A stretch of 64,000 nucleotides of DNA, taken from NCBI GenBank assembly GCA_963650915.1, contig CAVJMJ010000015.1, positions 4,266-68,265 on the forward strand, written 5' to 3'. This DNA comes from UBA4636 sp963650915. GTDB lineage: Bacteria; Bacillota; Clostridia; Christensenellales; Borkfalkiaceae. The notes beneath the pieces were generated by a model that did no database searches, was not told where the DNA came from, and saw only the letters and a program-made list of their open reading frames with translations. A program made the position numbers and the translations under genes. Shown in pieces: positions 51,515 to 58,230 of this stretch. The stretch's first letter is position 1. Every line of letters starts with the position of its first letter.

Positions 51515-52119
51515 TAATAAGATATTCCAAAAAGGACGGCGCCGAATTTATATCCCATCTCGATACCCTTCGCCATTTGCAAAAAATACTCATAAGAGCA
51601 AAAATAGACGTGGAATATTCCAAGGGTTATAGCCCGCATATGTTGATATACATGTCGGCACCGCTCGGTGTAGGCATTATAAGCATGGCGGAATATTGCG
51701 CCATAGAAACCGACTTTTCGGCGGAAAAATTCGTCGATCTTTTCAATAAATACGCCCCATCGGGGTTTAAGTGCCTTTCGGCGATAAACACTCAAAAAAA
51801 AGTCAACCTTCAAGCCGATATGGACAGTGCGGAATATCTTATAGAGGGCGTAAACGATTTTGACCTTGGTGACGTTTTGGGTGCAAGCGAATTTTTCGTG
51901 CTTGACAAAAAGGGCGAGCAAAAAAACGTTCGCGATAGAATTTTAGATTTAAAAAAGTGCGATAACGGGCTTATAGCCCTACTTTCTTTCGGAAACAGTA
52001 CCTTACGCCCAGACGTTTTCGGTAATAAACTTATCGAACTTTACGGTGGCGGAGATCTTACCGTTACGAAACTCAACGCCTTTATAAACGGTGTCAAACC
52101 GGAGGACGCCTTTATATGA
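51508..52119 (+). CDS. DUF2344 protein (TIGR03936 family)
   Basis: 203 residues. RYSKKDGAEFISHLDTLRHLQKILIRAKIDVEYSKGYSPHMLIYMSAPLGVG is the signature of DUF2344, the usual partner of the radical SAM protein upstream, with which it is fused in some species. Function unknown. It starts in the last codons of the radical SAM gene and its own stop overlaps the rng start (ATGA), so the three are one coupled unit. DNGLIALLSFG comes from a repeat copy. Confidence 0.87.
   Translation: MLVIRYSKKDGAEFISHLDTLRHLQKILIRAKIDVEYSKGYSPHMLIYMSAPLGVGIISMAEYCAIETDFSAEKFVDLFNKYAPSGFKCLSAINTQKKVNLQADMDSAEYLIEGVNDFDLGDVLGASEFFVLDKKGEQKNVRDRILDLKKCDNGLIALLSFGNSTLRPDVFGNKLIELYGGGDLTVTKLNAFINGVKPEDAFI
51961..51986 (+). 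repeat. Dispersed repeat, copy 16, inside the DUF2344 gene
   Basis: GATAACGGGCTTATAG, then CCCT, then ACTTTCT. Apart from one base in the spacer and the third-last base, it matches the intergenic consensus, although it is inside a gene. Confidence 0.7.
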
Positions 52120-53609
52120 AACGAATTTTTATAGACAGTTACGCCGGCAATATCGTGGCGGCACTTGCGGAAGATAAAAAACTTTTGGAGTACCAGACCG
52201 AAAAGCGTAGCGGAAGAATAATCGTCGGAAGCGTCTATAAAGGACGGGTTGAAAACGTTTTGCCGGGCATGCAGGTAGCCTTCGTAAATATAGGACTCGA
52301 AAAAAACGGGTATCTATATACGGGGGAATCTCTCGTTAATAAATCTCAACTCGAAAACGCCGTAACCTTTCCTACAAAACTCGACGTAAAAGAGGGTGAC
52401 GAAATCCTCGTACAGGTCGTAAAAGACGTTTCGGGAACAAAAGGAGTCAGACTTTCTACGCACGTATCGTTTGCCGCAAGGTACTTAGTTTACATGCCGG
52501 AATACGATTTCGTCGTCGTATCGAGAAGAATCGACGACGAAAAAATGCGAGAGGACTTGCAAAAACTCGGCGAAGAAATAAAGCCCGAAAAAGGCGGGCT
52601 TATCATGCGCACCGTTTCCGGAAACGCCGATAAAGAGTTTTTTATAGAAGAAAAAGATTATCTCGAAAATATATATCGCGATATTTTAAAAAACGCGCAA
52701 ACGACTAAAGCCCCCGCTCTTTTATACGAAGACGGCAATCTTGCCAAAAGAATGTTGCGCGACGTATATACCCCCGACGTAGACGAAATAGTCGTGTCCG
52801 ATTACTCGTTATACCTCGACGTAATGGACGTTGCCGTAAAACGCGGCGGTAAAATTTTGGAAAAGATAAAGTATTACGATAAAAAACGTGATATGTTTAC
52901 CGATTACGGCTTGGCGTCGGAAATCGACGCTATGCTGAGAAACAAAGTAAAGCTTGAAAGCGGTGCCTATCTTATAATTGATAAGACGGAAGCGCTTACC
53001 GCAATAGACGTAAACACGGGCAAATACATAGGAGAGGACAGTCTCGAACAAACTGTTTTTGAAACCAACCTTTTGGCTTGCGACGAAATCGCTCGTCAGT
53101 TACGGCTCAGAAATATCGGCGGTATGGTAATTATCGATTTTATCGATATGGAAGAAGAGGAACACCGCACCGCCGTAGTCGAAAAACTCAGACTTTTATT
53201 GAAGGACGACAGAAGCCGTTGCAACGTCGTAGGTATGACGGGGCTCGGGTTGGTCGAACTTACTCGCAAAAAAACGAGAAAAGAAAGCGTTGCGGGACTG
53301 GTGAAACCTTGCCCCTATTGCAAGGGCGAGGGAGTGATTTTCAGTAACGAACATATAGTTACGAAGATTCGTTGCGCCCTTTTGGACGTGTTTTCCGAAG
53401 ACTATTCGTGTGCGCTTATAGACCTTAACGGAGATATTTGCGAGTATATTTTCAAAACCGGCGCGCTAAGTAAGGACGTAGCCAAAATCTGGCGGGATAA
53501 ACGAATTTATCTTATTCCGCACAAAACTTATCACCACGAATATTTTTCGGTTAGGGGCGATAACAGTAAGGTTTTGGATCTTCCCGATAAAGCAAGGCTT
53601 TTGTATTGA
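52116..53609 (+). CDS. rng: Ribonuclease G/E family endoribonuclease
   Basis: 497 residues. An S1 domain at about 35-105 (IIVGSVYKGRVENVLPGMQVAFVNIG) leads to the catalytic core with AIDVNTGKYIGE and GGMVIIDFIDMEEEEHR, which supply the Mg-binding aspartates, and the zinc-link CPYCKGEG. There is no C-terminal scaffold, so it is the RNase G form. It processes rRNA and decays mRNA. Coupled to DUF2344. The last two codons and the stop are the first unit of a seven-unit tandem repeat. Confidence 0.9.
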   Translation: MKRIFIDSYAGNIVAALAEDKKLLEYQTEKRSGRIIVGSVYKGRVENVLPGMQVAFVNIGLEKNGYLYTGESLVNKSQLENAVTFPTKLDVKEGDEILVQVVKDVSGTKGVRLSTHVSFAARYLVYMPEYDFVVVSRRIDDEKMREDLQKLGEEIKPEKGGLIMRTVSGNADKEFFIEEKDYLENIYRDILKNAQTTKAPALLYEDGNLAKRMLRDVYTPDVDEIVVSDYSLYLDVMDVAVKRGGKILEKIKYYDKKRDMFTDYGLASEIDAMLRNKVKLESGAYLIIDKTEALTAIDVNTGKYIGEDSLEQTVFETNLLACDEIARQLRLRNIGGMVIIDFIDMEEEEHRTAVVEKLRLLLKDDRSRCNVVGMTGLGLVELTRKKTRKESVAGLVKPCPYCKGEGVIFSNEHIVTKIRCALLDVFSEDYSCALIDLNGDICEYIFKTGALSKDVAKIWRDKRIYLIPHKTYHHEYFSVRGDNSKVLDLPDKARLLY

Positions 53610-53710
53610 GCAATTTTTGTATCGGACAATTTTTGTATCGAGCAATCTTTGTATCGAATAAGTTTTGTATCGGACAATTTTTGTATTTGACAATTTTTAC
53701 ATTGAATAAT
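53599..53710. repeat. Seven 16-bp tandem repeats beginning inside rng
   Basis: Units follow TTTTGTATCGGACAAT with few changes. Unit 1 (53599-53614) contains the last two codons and TGA stop of rng; units 2-7 extend the array through the intergenic region towards nagB. The unit length is not a multiple of three. Confidence 0.9.
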
Positions 53711-53800
53711 TGCGTGCGATGTTTCAGTCATCGTTCGGATTTTAAACGTTATATTGAATTTTTTACGCGGGCGAAACCGCTCGCTTATAAAGGAGTTAAA

Positions 53801-54523
53801 ATGAAAGTAATTATTACCGAAAATTACGACGAAATGAGTAAAAAAGCGGCAGAAATCGTTATCGATTTATTAAAAACCAAGCCTAAATGCGTACTCGGTT
53901 TGGCTACCGGCACAACACCGATAGGGTTATATCAAAACCTTATAAAGGCGTATAAAGACGGCGAAGTTTCTTTTTCCGAAGTTACCACCGCCAACCTTGA
54001 CGAATACGTGGGTTTAACCAAAGACCACGACCAAAGTTACGCTTATTTTATGCGTCATAATCTTTTTGACTACGTGGATATTAAAAAAGAAAACTTAAAT
54101 ATTCCCGACGGCTCACAAAAGGATTTGGACGCCGAATGTTTAAGATATAGCGAGTTTTTAAAGAATCATCCGCAGGATTTGCAGGTTTTGGGTATCGGCA
54201 GTAACGGGCATATCGGTTTTAACGAACCGGGTACGAGTTTTGAAAGCAAAACGCACGTTGTAAACTTGACCGAAAGTACCATAAAAGACAATTCCCGCTT
54301 GTTTAACAGTATAGAAGAAGTCCCCACGAAAGCCGTAACGATGGGCATCGGCGAAATTATGAAATCGAAAACCGTTCTTATTTTGGCAAGCGGTAAAAAC
54401 AAAGCCAAGGCTGTTTACAACACCGTAAAAGTCGCCCCTAACGAATCAACACCCGCAAGCGTATTACAAAATCACCCGAATTGTATTTTGATTGCGGACA
54501 AGGAAGCCGCTTCCCTTCTTTAA
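53801..54523 (+). CDS. nagB: Glucosamine-6-phosphate deaminase
   Basis: 240 residues. LGLATGTTPIGLY, NLDEYVGL with the catalytic Asp, and GIGSNGHIGFNEPG are the family motifs. It converts glucosamine 6-phosphate to fructose 6-phosphate and ammonia, feeding amino sugars into glycolysis. The ATG at 53801 has AAAGGAG upstream; the longer frame reads through the rng tandem repeats and is artificial. No nagA is present in the window. Length is usual for the short bacterial form. Confidence 0.93.
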   Translation: MKVIITENYDEMSKKAAEIVIDLLKTKPKCVLGLATGTTPIGLYQNLIKAYKDGEVSFSEVTTANLDEYVGLTKDHDQSYAYFMRHNLFDYVDIKKENLNIPDGSQKDLDAECLRYSEFLKNHPQDLQVLGIGSNGHIGFNEPGTSFESKTHVVNLTESTIKDNSRLFNSIEEVPTKAVTMGIGEIMKSKTVLILASGKNKAKAVYNTVKVAPNESTPASVLQNHPNCILIADKEAASLL

Positions 54524-54716
54524 TTTATTTTTAATTTAAAGATAAATTTTTTAGATTATAAGCCGTAATCGTAATATAAACAAACGTCGGTTATAAGAAG
54601 AAAGCAAGATTGCTATATCGTTGCGGTAAAGTTTTATTTGCGACATTGCGGTACAATAGGCTGTATTGCGTTTTAAATGCTATATTGCGGTATATACGAC
54701 CGTTAAAAATTTTTGA

Positions 54717-54796
54717 TTTTGTCCGCTAAAACTTTTAATTTGGCAACAATTAAAAGTTTTGTCCGCTAAAACTTTTAATTTAACGGCAATTAAAAA
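54717..54796. repeat. Tandem duplication of a 40-bp unit
   Basis: Two adjacent units, both with TTTTGTCCGCTAAAACTTTT and ending AATTAAAA. Each holds an inverted pair CTTTTAATT / AATTAAAAG. No gene is seen from 54524 to 55414 apart from this, ATTGCGGTA repeats near 54640-54690, a repeat copy and a hairpin at 54911-54942. Confidence 0.75.
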
Positions 54797-54802
54797 ACAG
54801 CC

Positions 54803-54829
54803 GATAACGGGCTTATAGCCCCACTTATA
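54803..54829 (+). repeat. GATAACGGGCTTATAG dispersed repeat, copy 17
   Basis: GATAACGGGCTTATAG, then CCCC, then ACTTATA. Downstream of nagB, in its sense. Confidence 0.75.
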
Positions 54830-54910
54830 GTCTGATTTATAGCCAAACATATTGCAACGATTATTAAAAATATTATTTATAACAACCTGATACTTTAAAA
54901 AAAACTAATA

Positions 54911-54942
54911 GTGCCGAGGCGAAAATTAAATCGCCTCGGCAC
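54911..54942. other. Strong hairpin of unknown role
   Basis: GTGCCGAGGCGA / TCGCCTCGGCAC with an 8-base AT-rich loop and no immediate T-run. An 81-codon ORF starts at the first base of this hairpin, which argues against it being a gene. Confidence 0.6.
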
Positions 54943-55306
54943 CGATTTTATAAAAGAGATAAAAATTATTAAATTATTTGTCGCTCGCCATGTTTATCGT
55001 GAGGTTAATGCTTTATTGCAAAATAAACATAACAGCTGTCTTGTGTTTAACGTCGGTAGTTTTACCGTCGTAACTTTTGAAAGCAAAATAAAAAACAAAG
55101 AAAAAATAAAAAAATTAAAGCAGGATAAAGAAAAGTCGCAAATCAAGACAAAGTAAAGAAAAGCAAAAAAACGCCAAGCAAGGTAAAAAAATAAAAACGA
55201 ATAGCGGAATTTTTACGGACAGCCGAGTAAAAACGAAAAAATAAATCAAAAATCGCCGTTACAAAGCCTTAAATATGAAAAATAAGAGAAATTTTTCAAT
55301 TTGCTA

Positions 55307-55335
55307 TTGACATAAGATATATAGTAAGATAAAAT
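55307..55335 (+). promoter_or_regulatory. Promoter of the MsmX-like ATPase gene
   Basis: TTGACA, a 17-base spacer and TAAAAT, with a leader of about 70 bases before the ATG at 55415. Confidence 0.75.
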
Positions 55336-55414
55336 ATATGCGTATGCATCGCGCTTGAGGAAAACCGTTGTTATTTTTCGGCCAAAACAGTGCGGCAAAG
55401 GAGATTTTATTTTT

Positions 55415-56650
55415 ATGGCAACAGTAACGCTTAAACACGTTTACAAGGTTTACCAAAACCAGGGCAAAAAACTCGAAGACTTAAAGCCTGCCGTTTCCGA
55501 TTTCTGCATGGAAATCCAAGACAAAGAATTTATAGTTTTCGTAGGTCCTTCCGGTTGCGGTAAGTCAACTACCCTTCGTATGATCGCGGGACTCGAAGAA
55601 ATCACCGACGGTGAAATCTACATTGACGACAGGCTCGTAAACAACGTCGAACCAAAGGACAGAGACATCGCAATGGTTTTCCAAAACTACGCGCTATATC
55701 CGCACATGTCCGTTTACGACAATATGGCTTTCGGTCTTAAACTTCGCCGTATCGACGATATTAAACGTGACAAAGAAGGCAACCCCGTTTTAGACGCAGA
55801 AGGGAATGAAATCCCCATCAAGCGTAAATACACCAAAGCCGAAATCGACGAAAAGGTTCAGGAAGCCGCTAAAATTTTGGCTATTGAAGAATATCTCGAT
55901 CGTAAGCCCAAAGCACTTTCGGGCGGGCAACGTCAACGTGTCGCGTTAGGCAGAACCATCGTCAGAAAACCCAAAGTATTCCTTTTGGACGAACCTTTAT
56001 CCAACCTCGACGCTAAGTTAAGGGCAACCATGCGTGCGGAAATCATTAAACTGCACGAAAAATTAGGGGCAACCTTTATTTACGTTACCCACGACCAAGT
56101 AGAGGCTATGACGATGGGTACCCGTATCGTCGTTATGAAGGACGGCTTCGTTCAACAAATCGGTGCGCCTCAACATCTTTACGACGACCCCGTAAACGTT
56201 TTCGTAGCGGGATTTATCGGAACGCCTCAAATGAACTTCTTTGACGGAAGGGTAACGCCGGACGGAAAAGTCGTTTTCGCAAATAACCAACATATAGTTT
56301 TGCCGAAGGAAATTTTCGCTAAATTCGATATGCAAAAAATCGGTAACGGCGTTGACGTCGTTTTGGGCATAAGACCGGGTGACATTAAACTTTCCGACAC
56401 CTATAAAGAGGGCGAAAGCGTTTCTTGCAAGATAGAAGTTATCGAAGCGTTGGGCAACGAAACCATAATTTACGCCGATTGCGACGAAAACGCAAACTCG
56501 ACTATGGAACATTCTCCCACGTCGATAACGGCAAGCGTAAAACTTAAACGCAACCCCGAAAGAGGTCAAAAGGTTTATTTCGATTTCGATCTCGATAAAG
56601 TTCATCTTTTCGAAAAAGAAACGGAAATGACTTTAAGAAAACAAAACTAA
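55415..56650 (+). CDS. Stand-alone sugar ABC transporter ATPase, MsmX/UgpC type
   Basis: 411 residues. Walker A GPSGCGKST, signature LSGGQRQRVALGR, Walker B VFLLDEPLSNLD, switch VTHDQVEAMT, and the C-terminal VVLGIRPGDIKLS of the TOBE domain. A 35-residue hydrophilic insertion (IDDIKRDKEGNPVLDAEGN) lies between the Q-loop and signature. No permease is nearby, so it is likely a shared energiser for several carbohydrate transporters, as MsmX is in Bacillus. Together with the divergent, insertion-bearing ATPase of the glycan operon, the genome has at least two. The ATG has AAAGGAG upstream, and a longer upstream frame is rejected. Confidence 0.88.
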   Translation: MATVTLKHVYKVYQNQGKKLEDLKPAVSDFCMEIQDKEFIVFVGPSGCGKSTTLRMIAGLEEITDGEIYIDDRLVNNVEPKDRDIAMVFQNYALYPHMSVYDNMAFGLKLRRIDDIKRDKEGNPVLDAEGNEIPIKRKYTKAEIDEKVQEAAKILAIEEYLDRKPKALSGGQRQRVALGRTIVRKPKVFLLDEPLSNLDAKLRATMRAEIIKLHEKLGATFIYVTHDQVEAMTMGTRIVVMKDGFVQQIGAPQHLYDDPVNVFVAGFIGTPQMNFFDGRVTPDGKVVFANNQHIVLPKEIFAKFDMQKIGNGVDVVLGIRPGDIKLSDTYKEGESVSCKIEVIEALGNETIIYADCDENANSTMEHSPTSITASVKLKRNPERGQKVYFDFDLDKVHLFEKETEMTLRKQN

Positions 56651-56735
56651 TTTAAATAAATCGATTTTTAATTTAGTGATTTTTTAATTTAATACTTTTT
56701 AAATTTAGTGTTTTTTAAATATAGTCGTTAAATTT
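56645..56735. repeat. AT-rich repeats from the ATPase gene end
   Basis: The gene end TAATTTAAAT is followed by four variants of TTTTTAATTTAGTG in about 80 bases. Confidence 0.5.
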
Positions 56736-56749
56736 ATTTATAGTTATAG

Positions 56750-56777
56750 AAGGACGGTTTTTTGCCGTCCTTTTTTA
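56750..56777 (+). terminator. Terminator after the MsmX-like gene
   Basis: AAGGACGG / CCGTCCTT with a 7-base loop and six T. Confidence 0.85.
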
Positions 56778-56987
56778 TCGCGTTTTTTAAAGGGATTTTT
56801 TAAGTTTTTTGGTTTTTTTATTGCGTTTTTCGGTCTGTAAAATGTAAAAAAGTAAGCAGTAAGCGGTAAACGGTAAAAACTTATTGCGATTTAAAATTAC
56901 GATGATAAAAAATTACAAGTATAAATCAATAATAATCGGTCAAAAAACATAAGGCAAAAAAAGTTGCGTTAAAGGAGATAAAGTAAA

Positions 56988-57503
56988 ATGAAAAAAGCGT
57001 GCATAAGTTTCGGACTTATTCTCATAATAGTTTTGTCGGCGGTACTTTTAACCGAAAGCGCCGATAAAACCGAGTATTTGCGCATCCACATAAGAGCAAA
57101 TTCCAACAGTCAAATCGACCAAAATATAAAATATGAGGTCAAAGATTTGGTTGTAAGTTACCTTACGCCGATTATAGAAAACGCAAAATCCAAAGACGAG
57201 GCGATAAGTATAATCGAAAGCCAAAAAAGTGCCGTTAACGGGCTTATAGACCGCTTTTTATCCGAAAACGGGTTTAGTTACGAAGCAAAAACAGAGGTTA
57301 GAAAAGAGAAGTTTCCCACTCGTGCTTACGGCGAACTCGTTTTAGAAGAAGGCGTTTACGACGCCGTTATTATCGAGCTCGGAAGCGGAAAAGGCGACAA
57401 TTGGTGGTGCGTGGTGTTTCCCCCGCTTTGTTTTACCGAAGACAGGGTAACGTATTACTCGGTAATAGCCGAATTTTTCAAAAGGTTAAAACAAGGAGGA
57501 TAA
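56988..57503 (+). CDS. spoIIR: Stage II sporulation protein R
   Basis: 171 residues with an N-terminal signal segment and the SpoIIR signature LRIHIRANSNSQIDQNIKYEVKD, then GDNWWCVVFPPLCF. Made in the forespore, SpoIIR is secreted and triggers SpoIIGA in the mother cell to activate sigma-E. It ends one base before the sleB start, so the germination genes are joined to it here. VNGLIDRFL is encoded by a repeat copy. AAAGGAG precedes the ATG. Confidence 0.92.
   Translation: MKKACISFGLILIIVLSAVLLTESADKTEYLRIHIRANSNSQIDQNIKYEVKDLVVSYLTPIIENAKSKDEAISIIESQKSAVNGLIDRFLSENGFSYEAKTEVRKEKFPTRAYGELVLEEGVYDAVIIELGSGKGDNWWCVVFPPLCFTEDRVTYYSVIAEFFKRLKQGG
57234..57260 (+). repeat. Dispersed repeat, copy 18, inside spoIIR
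   Basis: GTTAACGGGCTTATAG, then ACCG, then CTTTTTA. Sense to spoIIR and read as VNGLIDRFL. Confidence 0.65.
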
Positions 57504-58220
57504 ATGAAAAAAAGGTTAACGATAATTATCGTTGCGCTCGTTATGCTATTCGGTATAATCGGAACTATCGAGGCGGTAACGATAAACAAAAGCACTCATG
57601 ACGATTACGTTTTGACGGCTGTTTTAAAGCAGGGAAGTCAGGGCGAATTGGTCAAAGCCGTACAAACGAAACTCAAAAGATGGGGCTACTATAACGGCTC
57701 CGTCGACGGAATTTACGGCGCGAAAACAAAAGCCGCAGTCATCTATTTTCAGAAAAAGAACGGCTTATCCGCCGACGGCGTAGTCGGTAAAAAAACTCTT
57801 GCCGCTCTCGGTATCAGCGAGTCTAAATATTCGGGAAGCGGTAGTTCGGGCTCCGCAGGTAAATATTCCGACCAAGACGTCGCTCTTTTGGCTCGACTTA
57901 TATACGGTGAGGCAAGAGGCGAAAGTTATACGGGGCAGGTTGCCGTTGCCGCGGTAGTTTTGAACAGAGTTAAAAGTTCGTCTTTCCCGAACACTATATC
58001 GGGGGTTATTTATCAACCGTACGCATTTACGGCTGTAAGCGACGGACAAATAAATTACACGCCGAATTCCACCGCTTATAGTGCGGCAAAGGACGCAATC
58101 AACGGTTGGGATCCTACCGGCGGAGCCGTTTATTATTACAACCCGTCAACCGCTACCAGCGCATGGATTTATTCGCGCAAGGTAACCACGACTATAGGAA
58201 ATCACGTATTTGCAGTGTAA
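57504..58220 (+). CDS. sleB: Spore cortex-lytic enzyme SleB
   Basis: 238 residues: signal peptide, a PG_binding_1 domain at about 45-105 (GSQGELVKAVQTKLKRWGYYNGSVDGIYG), a Ser/Gly linker, and a hydrolase_2 domain (ARLIYGEARGESYTGQVAVAAVVLNRV) with the catalytic Glu in YGEARGE. SleB is a lytic transglycosylase that degrades cortex peptidoglycan on germination and depends on YpeB for stability in the dormant spore. ypeB follows 10 bases later. AAGGAGG precedes the ATG. Confidence 0.92.
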   Translation: MKKRLTIIIVALVMLFGIIGTIEAVTINKSTHDDYVLTAVLKQGSQGELVKAVQTKLKRWGYYNGSVDGIYGAKTKAAVIYFQKKNGLSADGVVGKKTLAALGISESKYSGSGSSGSAGKYSDQDVALLARLIYGEARGESYTGQVAVAAVVLNRVKSSSFPNTISGVIYQPYAFTAVSDGQINYTPNSTAYSAAKDAINGWDPTGGAVYYYNPSTATSAWIYSRKVTTTIGNHVFAV

Positions 58221-58230
58221 GGAGAACATT

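Noticed and set aside
53606..53800. Longer N-terminus for NagB
   Set aside because: It is a translation of the rng-derived 16-bp repeats; an ideal ribosome-binding site precedes the ATG at 53801.
54911..55156. 81-codon ORF between nagB and the MsmX-like gene
   Set aside because: It starts inside a strong 12-bp-stem hairpin, has no ribosome-binding site, and ends in a low-complexity Lys-rich tail. The middle part looks slightly protein-like, so a relic is possible.
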